A stretch of 64,000 nucleotides of DNA. It comes from Emergencia sp. 1XD21-10 (GTDB lineage: Bacteria > Bacillota > Clostridia > Peptostreptococcales > Anaerovoracaceae). Under the pieces are notes generated by a model, which worked only from the letters and a program-made list of their open reading frames with translations, made no database searches and was not told the origin of the DNA. Shown here in pieces: positions 37,015 to 46,346 of this stretch. The stretch is taken from positions 1-64,000 of the forward strand of contig NZ_QWEQ01000018.1 in NCBI RefSeq assembly GCF_009936045.1, given 5' to 3'. Numbering within the stretch: position 1 is the stretch's first letter; the number at the start of each line of letters is the position of its first letter. The translations under genes were made by a program, and so were the position numbers.

Positions 37015-38427
37015 CTATTTCACCGGCACGTTATAAATGGTATCCAGCAGCGTTCCATCTCGATATAAAATCTTCGCTACTTCCTTGTCACCAAGTGTCG
37101 GTTTCTTTGCTTTTCCGCTCCGCTTTTCAGCTGCATCCCGCAATTCTCTGATATCTACTACTGGAAGTCCACTTTCCGCAAACCTCTTAGAAAGCTCCGG
37201 ACGCAGCGGATTTACTGCGATGCCACGCTGGGTTACCAGCACATCGACTGTGGAGCCCGGTGTGGATTTGCAGAGAACCTCGTCCACTACGATTGGCAGA
37301 CGGGCACGGGAAAGAGGCGCAACAATCATGGACATCTTTGCGCCGGCAGCTGTGTCACTGTGGCCGCCGCTGCCGCCCATGATATAGCCATTGGAATCGG
37401 TATGAACGTTGACATTAAAATTAGTGTCGATTTCAGTTGCGCCTAAAATCACCACATCCAAGCTGTCAACAGCGCTGCTAGCAGCAGAAGGACTTGCATA
37501 GTGAGATGCGCTCACCTCCCTATGATTTGGATTGGTTCTGATGGATTCCACCGCACCAAGGTCAAAGCACTGCACATCCAGCAGAGCTTTGAAGCAACCG
37601 CTTTTCATCATATCCACCATGTAACTGGTGATTCCTCCAAGACCGTAGCTGCCTTTGATACTGCGGGCAAGCATGATGTCCTGCAGGTATTTTGCAGCTG
37701 CAAGGGAGGCACCGCCTGCACCGGTCTGGAAGGAAAAACCATCGACCAGAAGACCGGATGCTTCAATGGCTCTTGCTGCGTAATCGGCAATGACAAGCCC
37801 TACCGGGTCTTTTGTGATTTTGGTTGTGCCAGAGACGATGCCTGATGGCTCTCCAATCTTGTCGACACAAACCACATAATCGATGTAATCCTCCGCAATG
37901 GAAAAATCCGTCAAAGGATAGTCTACCAGATTATCTGTAATTACCACAGAAGTTTTCGCATACATCGCATCCGCAAAAGCATATCCCAAGGAACCGCAGG
38001 CGGATTTTCCGTACTTACCTGTGCAGTTGCCCATAGGGTCTGCGGTCGGCGCCGCGATAAATGCCACGTCGATAGGCGACACACCGCTGATAATGTCAGA
38101 AGGTCTGCCTCCGTGGGTTCTGAAAATCACCGGCTTATCCAAAATCCCTTCGCTGACAGCCCTGCCCACAACGCCGCCCATATAGTCTGTTTCAATGCCG
38201 GTAATTACACCGTCTCTAATGTATTCGATAAAAGGCGCATGGGTATCAAAAATCGAGCTGATGTTGACATTCAAATCCCGGATGCCAAGCTCACTGATGA
38301 CATCCAGCACCATCACTGCTACCATGTCGCCATTGCGCAGGTGATGATGAAAGGAAATCGTCATGCCGTCAGAAAGTCCCGAAAGTTTAATCGCCTCTTT
38401 CAAATCTTTTACTAATTTTGTTTTCAT
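37015..38427 (-). CDS. citF: citrate/citramalate lyase alpha subunit CitF
   Basis: Acyl-ACP:carboxylate transferase subunit of 470 residues. It swaps the acetyl group on the carrier protein for citrate or citramalate. The sequence carries CoA-transferase features: SGLSDGMTISFHHHLRNGDMV near the start, FRTHGGRPSDIISG, and the glycine-rich YIMGGSGGHSDTAAGA. It overlaps citE by 4 bp (ATGA). The surrounding glutamate mutase and methylaspartase genes argue that the natural substrate is (S)-citramalate. Confidence 0.95.
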   Translation of the reverse strand: MKTKLVKDLKEAIKLSGLSDGMTISFHHHLRNGDMVAVMVLDVISELGIRDLNVNISSIFDTHAPFIEYIRDGVITGIETDYMGGVVGRAVSEGILDKPVIFRTHGGRPSDIISGVSPIDVAFIAAPTADPMGNCTGKYGKSACGSLGYAFADAMYAKTSVVITDNLVDYPLTDFSIAEDYIDYVVCVDKIGEPSGIVSGTTKITKDPVGLVIADYAARAIEASGLLVDGFSFQTGAGGASLAAAKYLQDIMLARSIKGSYGLGGITSYMVDMMKSGCFKALLDVQCFDLGAVESIRTNPNHREVSASHYASPSAASSAVDSLDVVILGATEIDTNFNVNVHTDSNGYIMGGSGGHSDTAAGAKMSMIVAPLSRARLPIVVDEVLCKSTPGSTVDVLVTQRGIAVNPLRPELSKRFAESGLPVVDIRELRDAAEKRSGKAKKPTLGDKEVAKILYRDGTLLDTIYNVPVK

Positions 38428-39296
38428 TTTACAGGACCTCCCTTCATTGCCTCTGCCGCCGCAAGGACCTGTCTTGCCCTAGCTACAATCGGTGCATCAA
38501 TCATCTTGCCCCGCAGAGATACCACGCCTTTACCCTCGGCTTTACCCTTTTCGATTGCCTCAAAGACATCACGGGCATAGCGGATTTCTTCCTCTGTCGG
38601 ACTAAAAATCTCATTGATAAAGCGCACGTGGCGCGGTGAAATAGAGGACTTTCCAGAAAATCCAAGGCTCTTTGCAAATTTCGCGTCGGCAATGAGACCT
38701 TCGTAATCTTCCACATCGGTCCAAGGTGTATCGTAAACGTCGATTCCGGCAGCCCGTGCCGCCATAACCATACGAGAGCGAGCATATAAAATTTCTGTTC
38801 CTTCCTTGGTACGCTTGCACTGTAAATCTGCAGTCAAGTCTTCTCCTCCAAGGAAAATCGCCGCAACTCTGGAATCTGCCGTTGCAATTTCAAAAGATTT
38901 TTCCACACCCAAAGCTGTTTCAATCAACGGAATCAGCTTAATTGTGCCAACTTCCATACCGCTGGTCTTTTCCACCTTGGCGATTGCGTCAGAGATGGTC
39001 TTTACATCATCTGCGCTGCTGACCTTGGTCGGCATAATCATGTCCGGTTTGACGGGTACGATGGCATCAAGATCCTTTTCCCAGTAAGGACTGTCGATTG
39101 GATTGATTCTAACGATGACTTCTTTTGTAAAATCAAGAGAACGGATTGCGTTTCTCACCAAAATTCTTGCAGAATCCTTTTCGGTCTGGGCAACTGCGTC
39201 CTCAAGGTCCAAAATCACGCTGTCAGAGCCGAGAAAATCTGCATTGAGCAGCATATTTGCACTGTTTCCCGGAAAAAATAGCATACTTCTTCTCAT
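38424..39296 (-). CDS. citE: citrate/citramalate lyase beta subunit CitE
   Basis: Lyase subunit of 290 residues that cleaves the acyl-carrier-bound intermediate, to pyruvate for citramalate or oxaloacetate for citrate. It belongs to the HpcH/HpaI-like TIM-barrel family. Seen are MLFFPGNSANMLLNADFLGSD at the start, VILDLEDAV, VRINPIDSPYWEKDLDAIV, and IFLGGEDLTADLQ with the metal-binding acids. It begins directly after the citD stop codon and overlaps citF by 4 bp. Confidence 0.95.
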   Translation of the reverse strand: MRRSMLFFPGNSANMLLNADFLGSDSVILDLEDAVAQTEKDSARILVRNAIRSLDFTKEVIVRINPIDSPYWEKDLDAIVPVKPDMIMPTKVSSADDVKTISDAIAKVEKTSGMEVGTIKLIPLIETALGVEKSFEIATADSRVAAIFLGGEDLTADLQCKRTKEGTEILYARSRMVMAARAAGIDVYDTPWTDVEDYEGLIADAKFAKSLGFSGKSSISPRHVRFINEIFSPTEEEIRYARDVFEAIEKGKAEGKGVVSLRGKMIDAPIVARARQVLAAAEAMKGGPVK

Positions 39297-39569
39297 TTAC
39301 TGCTCTCCTTTCCCGCGGCATATTGCCGTTTCAACTCTTGCACGAATCGTGCAGTCCACCGCACCTCTGTCACTGGCGGTGACCTTTACGTCGGTTTCTC
39401 CCAGTTCCTCCAGGGTCTGTCTGATGACTGCCTCGATTTCAGCGCCAAACTGCTCGTAAACCACAGATGTTACTGAAAGCACAACGCCGCTGCCAGAAGG
39501 CAAGGGTGCAATTTCTACATAAATATCGCTGGATTCAAGGGTCCCAGCGCACGCATTTGTTTTAATCAT
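39297..39569 (-). CDS. citD: citrate/citramalate lyase acyl carrier protein CitD
   Basis: A 90-residue gamma subunit. AGTLESSD at residues 8-15 contains the Ser that carries the 2'-(5''-triphosphoribosyl)-3'-dephospho-CoA prosthetic group. The rest (VVYEQFGAEIEAVIRQTLEEL and the terminal IRARVETAICRG) matches the family. The start overlaps the citG stop by 4 bp. CitG makes the prosthetic-group precursor. CitX, the usual attachment enzyme, is not in this window. Confidence 0.95.
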   Translation of the reverse strand: MIKTNACAGTLESSDIYVEIAPLPSGSGVVLSVTSVVYEQFGAEIEAVIRQTLEELGETDVKVTASDRGAVDCTIRARVETAICRGKGEQ

Positions 39570-40537
39570 AGCGATACCTCATCAAAAATCATATATAACA
39601 TGGTGCAAAACGCCAGCAAATCCGCACTGCCGCCAGGACTTAAATTTCGCTGGACACATGCGCGGTCAAACTCTCTCACCATGTCTAAACTTTTTTCACT
39701 CTTCCAATCTGCTCTTTGCAAAATCTCACCTGCTTCCTTCTGCATAAAAGCGAGACCTTCAGCGCCGCCTCTGTAGGCGGCATTGCTGTCTTCTGTTCTT
39801 TGTATCAACGCCAGCAAGGTTTTTACCAGTGCTGTTTCCTGCACCAGGCCCTCGTAGAGGGCGCTTCTGAGAGTAGGCAATCCTACCTGAAATGCAGTGG
39901 CAAATCCGGCGCTAGCCTCCGCCCGCACGCCGCCGCAGGCGGCGTGACCACGGGCGTGCAGCCCGTGGGTTGCTGCGGCAGTATCCTGCCGCAGCAGGGC
40001 GGCTGAAAGCTGAGCGCAAAGCGCCTGTAATTCAGCTTCTTTTAGGCCTGCCTGCGCCTTTGGCACCTGAACTGCAGTGTGCGTTCCCTTTGTTACTTTA
40101 GCTAAAAGCATGCCAAGCGCACAGCACAAAATCCCCATAGAGAAAATAGCTCCTTTGTGGGTATTGACCCCTTTTGTCGCCGCATACATGGCGGTTTCTC
40201 CACATCTGCCGATACGGCGTAATACAGGAACCAACTGCGCCGGACTTTTTTTGTATCCGTCAATGCCGGCTTTGGCACAGGCTGTAAAGCAAGGAAGCAG
40301 CGCCGCGCTGCTTGCCAGAAACAGCGGATAGTCCATGTCGTCATGGGCTCCGCTGTTTTCTCTGTCTACAAGTCCCGGCTTTGGTGTCACCGCTGCCTCA
40401 ATTCGCAGGGCGTTCACCGCCAGTTCTCCAATTTGTTCTGCTGTAAGCAGCGATAGCGCCGACTGCCCCTTTGCTTCCCACAGGTCTACGCCGCTAATTA
40501 GTTCTGTGATCAGTCCGTCTTCTATCACATTACGCAT
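39566..40537 (-). CDS. citG: triphosphoribosyl-dephospho-CoA synthase CitG
   Basis: Enzyme that makes the lyase prosthetic-group precursor from ATP and dephospho-CoA, about 323 residues. Conserved blocks are seen: AVTPKPGLVDRENSGAHDDMD, TKGVNTHKGAIFSMGILCCA, and THGLHARGHAACGGVRAEA. I chose the ATG at 40537, which overlaps the methylaspartate ammonia-lyase stop by 8 bp, because the longer frame from 40585 lies inside that gene. Neither start has a clear ribosome binding site, so coupled translation is likely. The coding region holds three adjacent perfect hairpins at 39926-39996. Confidence 0.9.
   Translation of the reverse strand: MRNVIEDGLITELISGVDLWEAKGQSALSLLTAEQIGELAVNALRIEAAVTPKPGLVDRENSGAHDDMDYPLFLASSAALLPCFTACAKAGIDGYKKSPAQLVPVLRRIGRCGETAMYAATKGVNTHKGAIFSMGILCCALGMLLAKVTKGTHTAVQVPKAQAGLKEAELQALCAQLSAALLRQDTAAATHGLHARGHAACGGVRAEASAGFATAFQVGLPTLRSALYEGLVQETALVKTLLALIQRTEDSNAAYRGGAEGLAFMQKEAGEILQRADWKSEKSLDMVREFDRACVQRNLSPGGSADLLAFCTMLYMIFDEVSL
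39926..39996. repeat. three back-to-back perfect hairpins inside citG
   Basis: CACGCCGCC/GGCGGCGTG (9-bp stem, 39926-39946), CCACGGGC/GCCCGTGG (8 bp, 39948-39968) and TGCTGCGGCA/TGCCGCAGCA (10 bp, 39971-39996) follow one another with loops of 3, 5 and 6 nt. They encode the LRQDTAAATHGLHARGHAACGG region. Confidence 0.85.
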
Positions 40538-41777
40538 TTTTTGCTGACAGTTGTGCAAGGATTCTCTGCATTTCATTGTACACAATCATGTATCCTTCGT
40601 CTACGCCCATGCCTGGTTTTGCCAGAATCTGATCAGGCTGGGTTGCCATAGCCAGGTTGACGCAAACCTGCGCAGAGCGGTCTGTTTCGTTGCAGGTGCC
40701 GCCCTGGTACGCGCCGATTCCTTTTTCTTTGCAGTAGATAACTGCTTCTACGATATTGTTGATTCCGCCAAGGTCTGGGGTCTTAATCTGTACCATGTGA
40801 CCTGCCTTGTTATCAGCGAAATATTTGATGTCTTCTAAAGTGTTGCACCATTCGTCTGCCACCAGTTCTACGTCGATTCCGCGGCGATCAACCTCTGCAG
40901 TCAGCGCTGCCAGCGCTTTCATCTGGGCTTCTCTTTCTTCAGCGTCCATCGGACCTTCGATACGCAGTTTGAATGGTTTTGCTGCCTCTACTAAAGTAGC
41001 GATATAGTCTGCCATCACTTCGTAATTGTTGACACCGAATGCCATACCGATGGTACCGTACACGTCGATATGCAGCACCGGCAGATAGTCCTCATCATGA
41101 CGGAGAGCGATAATTCTGTCTCTCAGCCATTTTACATATTCCAGTAAAATGCTGCCGTCTTTTCCCAGTTTTGTATCTACGTTGTTAATCAGAGCGTGAG
41201 GTAGAACGTCAGCACCCTTCATAATCATCTTATCGGAGTTATCGTAACGGTTATCGCCGGACTGAGTGAAGATTGGAATCTGGCGATATTCCGGCGTGAG
41301 ACCGTATTCGTCTGCGATAACTTCACACATCAGCAGCTTCTTTGCCTTTGCCACTGCGTCCAGCACCGCCTGGGTCACACCGTAGCGAATGGCAGTGTGC
41401 AGACGCTTGCCATCCACTTCTACGGCTTCTACTTCCGCTGCCAAAGTGCGGAAAGAATCCAGTTCTTTCCCTTCCAGCACTGGCGCTACATGTTCCATGA
41501 TAACAGGAATAAAGTCTTCTGCAAGGAACAGCGGATCTCTTCCGCCTGCTCCGCTGTACTGTACAGCTGCACAGTCACCGTAGGCAACCTGACCATCTTC
41601 CAAAACCACCATAACAGAAATGGATTCACCAGCCTGTCTTACTGCCTTAAAGCCGTCAGTTACCGGCTCTCCGATATATGCAGAACCATCAGATTTTGCA
41701 CCTTTTTTAATCGCTCTCTGGTCGTCAAAGAAGAATCCGGTTCTTCCGCCAGAACAAATTATTTTTTTAATTTTCAT
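40530..41777 (-). CDS. methylaspartate ammonia-lyase
   Basis: Enolase-superfamily enzyme of 415 residues that deaminates (2S,3S)-3-methylaspartate to mesaconate, step two of the methylaspartate pathway. Known motifs are present: LPHALINNVDTKLG with the catalytic His, HIDVYGTIG and the acidic metal ligands, and MVQIKTPDLGGINNIV with the catalytic Lys. QGGTCNETDRSAQVC near the C-terminus also matches characterised clostridial enzymes. It lies downstream of array D and overlaps citG by 8 bp. Confidence 0.97.
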   Translation of the reverse strand: MKIKKIICSGGRTGFFFDDQRAIKKGAKSDGSAYIGEPVTDGFKAVRQAGESISVMVVLEDGQVAYGDCAAVQYSGAGGRDPLFLAEDFIPVIMEHVAPVLEGKELDSFRTLAAEVEAVEVDGKRLHTAIRYGVTQAVLDAVAKAKKLLMCEVIADEYGLTPEYRQIPIFTQSGDNRYDNSDKMIMKGADVLPHALINNVDTKLGKDGSILLEYVKWLRDRIIALRHDEDYLPVLHIDVYGTIGMAFGVNNYEVMADYIATLVEAAKPFKLRIEGPMDAEEREAQMKALAALTAEVDRRGIDVELVADEWCNTLEDIKYFADNKAGHMVQIKTPDLGGINNIVEAVIYCKEKGIGAYQGGTCNETDRSAQVCVNLAMATQPDQILAKPGMGVDEGYMIVYNEMQRILAQLSAKNA

Positions 41778-41827
41778 TTCAATTCCCTCGTCTATATTTC
41801 AAACTACCATTTACACAATTTTCTGCG

Positions 41828-42015
41828 CTGACATATTTCCAAAAAAACTGCATTTTTGTCAGTCTTTTTGCGATTTTTACCGCAAAAACATGAATTTTTC
41901 TGTCTGAACACTGACAAACCAGACAAAATCCAAAGAAAATGTCAGTTTTGTCAGCATTTTTCCCAAAACTGCTGACAGATTAGACAAAAAACCGATTTTT
42001 TGTCAGTTTTGTCAA
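41828..42015. repeat. array D: inverted CTGACA / TGTCAG pairs at 29-bp offset
   Basis: The 290-bp gap between glmE and the ammonia-lyase gene has no gene. CTGACA is at 41828, 41911 and 41972. TGTCAG follows 29 bp later each time, at 41857, 41940 and 42001. In four of the six elements the word is repeated 9 bp on: TGTCAG at 41940 and 41949, TGTCAG/TGTCAA at 42001 and 42010, CTGACA/CAGACA at 41911 and 41920, CTGACA/TAGACA at 41972 and 41981. Elements are thus two direct half-sites of about one helical turn, arranged as inverted pairs. Confidence 0.75.
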
Positions 42016-42067
42016 CGTTCGCCCGTTTTTTCGCCTAGCATCACCAGCGCCCACCAACGGCTCTCGA

Positions 42068-43522
42068 TTATTTCCAAGGTCTGCCGACCAGTTTTCCTTT
42101 ACTGATGGAGTAAACATCGTCGATTACCATCTGGAAGGAAGCATCTCTCTTTTCTGCCTGTGCACGTTCTTCAATTTTTTCTCTGTTGAAATCGATCAAC
42201 TCTTTGGAAAGCGGCACATTGGCAGCATTTAAGATACGAATTGCGCCGTCATTGTCCCTTGCCGGCAGCATTTTTCCTGCGTTTAGTTTGCTCGGTGCAA
42301 ACGGAATATCTAAAACACCTGCCTGGAATGCTCTAACAGTGCCCACTGCCAAATCGCCTTCGCCCAGTTCAAAGCACTTATCTACAATACAGCGGGTTTC
42401 TGCGGAAATAATCATCATTTCATTTACAACATGGCTGGTGTTGGAAAGCTGCTGGTCGCAGAGCATGTTGATCATCTGTTTAGTGCAGCGCAGTCCCTGT
42501 GCGTTTGCTTCCTTGGTCGGAACGCCGATTGCTTCGTGCGGTGTCTTTACGATAACTTTTGTTGCCTTTGACAGCGCTGCGATGGCGCTGCCCCAGGAAA
42601 TAACGGAAAACGCCTGAGCTTCGTCCTGCGGGAAACCGCCCATCCACTGATGTAAAACAGTCGTTACTTCTACATCATTATAACCGTATCTCTTAAGGTA
42701 TTCTTCAGTCAGACTGCCAAGGGAACGGATGGCTGCAACGTCCTGCACCAGATTGCCGCACTGACCGTAGCCGACTGTTATGTTCTTTACCCCCTGTTCA
42801 GCAGCCAGCAAACTCTCGATGATGGCTACAGAATGGGAAATGCAAGGCGGAACCAGAGTACCGGTAAGTGGTCCGTATGGCTCTCTGTTAATGCTGACGC
42901 CAGCTTCTTCATAAATACCGGTCAGTCTGTCGCAGTACTGCCAGTCCCTGATGGTTTTTTCCAGGCTGACATTTTTTGCATAAGGAATATTATAGGAAAT
43001 ACCGCCGCCTTCATAGCTTGTGAAACCGCCAGCGTAGGAGATTTCCGTCAGAAGTCTTGCGTCAGGTGTACCGTGACGCACCTGTACCGGTGTGTTCAGT
43101 TCATTGATAATGGAGCGGCATGCATCTACACCGTGGTTTACGATGGGAAGACCGTTGAGCATGGACTTGCTCTCTCTAACCGATTCCTGAATGCCCACTT
43201 CCGCTTCTTTGTAGCGATTCTGTCTCGTATAGCTGTCTACTGTAGTCGGCAGCAGGTCTGCGCCACCCTTGTCCTGCAGATAAGTCAAGAGGTCGATATG
43301 CTCCTGCACTAGAGCAACACCAGCTCTCGGCTGCACTAAAGTCTTGCCCTCTTTCTTTGCCTTTACCAGCTTCTTTCCAAAGTTTTTGTTTTCCGGCAGG
43401 CTCTGATGAAATTCTACTGCCTTCTCAAAATTTACATCTGCGCCGGTCGGCCACTGGGTCAAAATTTCTTTCTGAATTCCATAGAATTCATCGTTTGTCA
43501 GTTTCTTATTTTTCAATTCCAT
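42068..43522 (-). CDS. glmE: glutamate mutase epsilon (catalytic) subunit
   Basis: Large subunit of coenzyme B12-dependent glutamate mutase, which rearranges L-glutamate to (2S,3S)-3-methylaspartate. The 484 residues match clostridial GlmE. Seen are [68 protein letters not shown], and [15 protein letters not shown]. The gene overlaps glmL by 17 bp. The order glmS-glmL-glmE is the classic one. Confidence 0.97.
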   Translation of the reverse strand: MELKNKKLTNDEFYGIQKEILTQWPTGADVNFEKAVEFHQSLPENKNFGKKLVKAKKEGKTLVQPRAGVALVQEHIDLLTYLQDKGGADLLPTTVDSYTRQNRYKEAEVGIQESVRESKSMLNGLPIVNHGVDACRSIINELNTPVQVRHGTPDARLLTEISYAGGFTSYEGGGISYNIPYAKNVSLEKTIRDWQYCDRLTGIYEEAGVSINREPYGPLTGTLVPPCISHSVAIIESLLAAEQGVKNITVGYGQCGNLVQDVAAIRSLGSLTEEYLKRYGYNDVEVTTVLHQWMGGFPQDEAQAFSVISWGSAIAALSKATKVIVKTPHEAIGVPTKEANAQGLRCTKQMINMLCDQQLSNTSHVVNEMMIISAETRCIVDKCFELGEGDLAVGTVRAFQAGVLDIPFAPSKLNAGKMLPARDNDGAIRILNAANVPLSKELIDFNREKIEERAQAEKRDASFQMVIDDVYSISKGKLVGRPWK

Positions 43523-44900
43523 AGGATATCAACTCCTTTTTCATGATTCTTAGTGCTGTATCCGGCGCATGTTTGGCGAGAAGGCCCATGGCCGATAAAA
43601 TATATGCTTTGTCCAGCAGGATTTCCGCCTGCCTCGGTTTTAAGGATGCGGCTTCTGCCACATCGTAAAGCACCCCTCTTGCGATTTTCTCTATATTCTT
43701 TGCGTGAATGAGAGATCCGCCCGTGATAACCGCTTTTTCTACAGCTGTCAGGTCTTTACCCTCCTGCAGCCATGTTTCACCAACCGGCGTATAAACTTTT
43801 TCCACGCGTCCTGCATGGCGGGTCATACCCACCTTGACTGCCAAAGACGCCAGCGCAAAATCCAGCGCCGCAAGTTCTTCATTTTCAGGCAGTGTATCTG
43901 TTTTATCTGTAATCAGAGTAAGCAGCTGCTGCGCCCTCTCTGTAGACAACCCCGAAAGCCGGGAAACTGCGCCTATTCCGGCAGCTTCTACAATGCCTGC
44001 TGCACTGTAGCGCATACCGATATCCCCTTCCACGGTTCGCTTTGCATAAGGCTCAGGCAATCCTTTGATGACCGTATTGACACCGCTTGGCTCGCCCAGA
44101 CTCATGGAGTAAACGTCTGTGGTAGCGCCGCCTACATCTACGGCAACCAAATCTCCCAGTCCTGGCTCCTTATCTGTGCCCTTTGCCAATAGCTCCATAG
44201 CGGAAAGCACCGCCGCCGGTGTCGGCATCATAATGCCCGAAATCAGCTGACTGGCTTTAGAAAGTCCTTTTGCCTTGATGATTCTGTCAAGGAAAATTTC
44301 TCGAATACAGTTTTGTGCCGGCTCGATGTTCAGTTCCCCAAACCGCGGCATCACGTTTTCTGTTACGATTACCTGCTTTCCGGCTTCCTCTAAAATCTTT
44401 CTGCAAGCACCTGCTGCATTGCGATTGCCCGCAACGACGATTGGAAATTCTGCGGAAATTCCTGCCAGCATCTGTGCATTTTCTATAATGGTGTCCTTAT
44501 TGCCGCCGTCAGTACCTCCCGTTAAAAGGAAGATGTCAGGTTTCAGATTTTCGATTTCTTCTGCGTCCTCTTCGGTCAGCTGATAGGAATAAACCTTCAT
44601 GACCTTCGCCCCTGCCCCAAGAGACGCCATCTTTGCTGCCTCGGCAGTCAATTCCGGCACCAATCCGCAGCTGATCATTTTCAGACCGCCAGCGGCACTG
44701 GAGCAAGCATACCTTGCATCAAAATCCACCGGACCGATTTTTTCCTCTAAAAGTGCCAGCGCATTTGCCAGTCCTTCATTAATATCGGTTTTTACAGTGG
44801 TGTAGCTTGCCGCTGTTGCGCAAAGCCGCTCTTCTGCAAGGTCCACGGCAGTTACCTTAGTATAGGTGCTGCCGAAATCTATTAATAGTATGTTCTTCAT
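43506..44900 (-). CDS. glmL: GlmL/MutL family glutamate mutase-associated protein
   Basis: ASKHA-fold protein of 464 residues encoded between the two mutase subunits, thought to act as a chaperone or reactivating ATPase that replaces damaged cobalamin. The nucleotide-binding phosphate loops are visible as [17 protein letters not shown] at the N-terminus and [18 protein letters not shown] near residue 240. It starts 15 bp after glmS and overlaps glmE. It is not the DNA repair protein also called MutL. Confidence 0.95.
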   Translation of the reverse strand: MKNILLIDFGSTYTKVTAVDLAEERLCATAASYTTVKTDINEGLANALALLEEKIGPVDFDARYACSSAAGGLKMISCGLVPELTAEAAKMASLGAGAKVMKVYSYQLTEEDAEEIENLKPDIFLLTGGTDGGNKDTIIENAQMLAGISAEFPIVVAGNRNAAGACRKILEEAGKQVIVTENVMPRFGELNIEPAQNCIREIFLDRIIKAKGLSKASQLISGIMMPTPAAVLSAMELLAKGTDKEPGLGDLVAVDVGGATTDVYSMSLGEPSGVNTVIKGLPEPYAKRTVEGDIGMRYSAAGIVEAAGIGAVSRLSGLSTERAQQLLTLITDKTDTLPENEELAALDFALASLAVKVGMTRHAGRVEKVYTPVGETWLQEGKDLTAVEKAVITGGSLIHAKNIEKIARGVLYDVAEAASLKPRQAEILLDKAYILSAMGLLAKHAPDTALRIMKKELISYGIEK

Positions 44901-44915
44901 GACTTCACCGACCCA

Positions 44916-45332
44916 TTACAGCCCCAAGTCCTCCTTCAGACACGAAATGGTGTCTTCCGGTGCTGTTCCCGGTCCAAATACCCGGTTAAAGCCCATTTTC
45001 TTAAATCTTGCTTCCACTTCGTCAAAAGGCTGCTTGCCGACTACGATATTGCCGCCTACATAGAGCAGAATATCAGAAAGACCTGCTTCGCTGCACTTTT
45101 CTCTAAGACCGCGGCAATCAAGCTCACCGTGACCGTAAAGGGAAGATACCATGATAGCATCTGCATCAGTTTCTACTGCTGCAGCAATGTATTCTTCCTG
45201 GGATACCATGACGCCCAAATTAGTCACATCAAACCCCGCTTCTTCAAAGGCGTGATTCAATATCTGGATCCCTACTGCATGAACATCTGCGCCAATGACG
45301 CCGATGACTAACTTCTTTTTGTTTTCTTCCAT
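44916..45332 (-). CDS. glmS: glutamate mutase sigma (cobalamin-binding) subunit
   Basis: Small subunit of 138 residues that binds adenosylcobalamin base-off. The DxHxxG motif is [12 protein letters not shown] near residue 14, followed by [17 protein letters not shown] and [11 protein letters not shown] of the flavodoxin-like fold. It is the first gene of the methylaspartate operon, with GAGGTG before the ATG and a sigmaA promoter upstream. The symbol glmS here is the mutase subunit, not glucosamine-6-phosphate synthase. Confidence 0.97.
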   Translation of the reverse strand: MEENKKKLVIGVIGADVHAVGIQILNHAFEEAGFDVTNLGVMVSQEEYIAAAVETDADAIMVSSLYGHGELDCRGLREKCSEAGLSDILLYVGGNIVVGKQPFDEVEARFKKMGFNRVFGPGTAPEDTISCLKEDLGL

Positions 45333-45375
45333 GATTCACCTCGAAATTCAAAATCGATAAATGTATTACATCTTT

Positions 45376-45404
45376 ATAGTACATTGTTATATCTCATTTG
45401 TCTA
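45376..45404 (-). promoter_or_regulatory. sigmaA promoter of the glutamate fermentation operon
   Basis: On the minus strand TAGACA (45399-45404), a 17-bp spacer and TACTAT (45376-45381) lie 44 bp before the glmS start. No riboswitch structure is seen in the short leader, although the mutase is B12-dependent. Confidence 0.55.
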
Positions 45405-45465
45405 CAACCAGATTGTTTTTTTTTGGCACTTCTTATTCAATATGCATTTTGTGAAAAATTTGCAC

Positions 45466-45491
45466 GAAAAAACAGACCCTATTCGGGTCTG
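45466..45491 (-). terminator. terminator of the HEPN-MNT operon
   Basis: On the minus strand CAGACCC, a 5-nt loop and GGGTCTG are followed by TTTTTTCG. It lies 45 bp after the HEPN stop codon and upstream of the glmS promoter. Confidence 0.92.
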
Positions 45492-45536
45492 CGTCATAGT
45501 CATTTCACTATAAATTTTGTGACTTTATATATGCCT

Positions 45537-45908
45537 CTATTGCATGAAAAAAACTTCCGCCTCGTCTACCTGACGCTTTACATCTTCCTTTTCAATCACA
45601 AAGAAATCCTCATAATCACTCTCTGTTCTTAAAGAAAATGCGCTCTTAATAATATTAGAGAGCTGCTTTTCAAATACACCCGTCTTTATATATCTCATTT
45701 GAAAATTGGAAATCACTCCTGAATGTTTGCGGAAATCCAACCCATCTAAAGCAAGTACTGCACGTGCTGCATGAAAAATTACATAATAAGAACGATTTGC
45801 TGCAGTATCATACATCCCCATTTCCAGAGTTCGCCTAGCGTCAGTCAAATACCGTTCAGCCTTTGACAATCTGTATAAGCATAAGTCCTTTTGCTCCTCA
45901 CTATACAA
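45537..45908 (-). CDS. HEPN domain protein of a HEPN-MNT pair
   Basis: A 123-residue helical HEPN protein. The RX4-6H nuclease motif is present in NRSYYVIFHAARAVL (Arg, six residues, His), preceded by the YLTDARRTLEMGMYDTAA helix. In such pairs the HEPN protein is the toxin RNase and the adjacent nucleotidyltransferase neutralises it, in some systems by AMPylating a tyrosine near the motif. The start is TTG at 45908 with AAAGGAGG nine bases upstream. It overlaps the MNT stop by 8 bp. Confidence 0.88.
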   Translation of the reverse strand: MYSEEQKDLCLYRLSKAERYLTDARRTLEMGMYDTAANRSYYVIFHAARAVLALDGLDFRKHSGVISNFQMRYIKTGVFEKQLSNIIKSAFSLRTESDYEDFFVIEKEDVKRQVDEAEVFFMQ

Positions 45909-46236
45909 TACTGATTCCCTCCTTTATTACATTCTGAAAAAAAGGCAAAGAATCAGAATAGCGATGAAAGGTTTCTGTATCCTGCAGCTTAATCGAAAGC
46001 AGTACGCCATACTGCAAGTCAAGTTCCGAAGACAAGTCACTGACTTCTCTCCTGTAAGCCGCCAGCTCATTTTTTGAAAGATCCACAAGTGCCAGAATAT
46101 CCAAATCTGACTCTTCATCATTATCCCCTCTAGCATAAGAACCATAAAGCCAAATATGATTTAGTTTGTTCCCAAAAATATGGCACAGTGCGCTGCGAAG
46201 CTCTTCTAAAATATGATTCAGTTCCAGGATTCTCAC
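45901..46236 (-). CDS. MNT-type minimal nucleotidyltransferase (HEPN partner)
   Basis: A protein of about 111 residues with the nucleotidyltransferase signature IWLYGSYARGDNDEESDLDILALVDL (GS-x10-DxD, read as two parts GSYARG and SDLDI). It is the likely antitoxin of the downstream HEPN protein. I prefer the GTG at 46236 (MRILELNHILEEL), because AAGGAGG at 46245-46251 is eight bases upstream. The frame also opens at a GTG at 46245, inside that site. A TATAAT box is at 46266-46271. Confidence 0.88.
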   Translation of the reverse strand: MRILELNHILEELRSALCHIFGNKLNHIWLYGSYARGDNDEESDLDILALVDLSKNELAAYRREVSDLSSELDLQYGVLLSIKLQDTETFHRYSDSLPFFQNVIKEGISIV

Positions 46237-46301
46237 TTGCACCACCTCCTTGCTTATTTATCCCTATTATACTATTTCCATTATAGAAAATCCATACAAA
46301 A

Positions 46302-46336
46302 TTATAAAGAGCTGCAGGCATCTTTTACCTACAGCT
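46302..46336 (-). terminator. probable terminator after the second aldo/keto reductase
   Basis: AGCTGTAGG pairs with CCTGCAGCT (one G-U) on the minus strand, followed by CTTTATAATTTT. It begins 11 bp after the reductase stop. The T-run is interrupted. Confidence 0.6.
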
Positions 46337-46346
46337 GCTTTAATTC

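Noticed and set aside
44916-45404. A glmS ribozyme or B12 riboswitch before the gene called glmS
   Set aside because: The gene is the glutamate mutase subunit, not glucosamine synthase, and the leader of about 40 nt is too short and lacks the cobalamin core.
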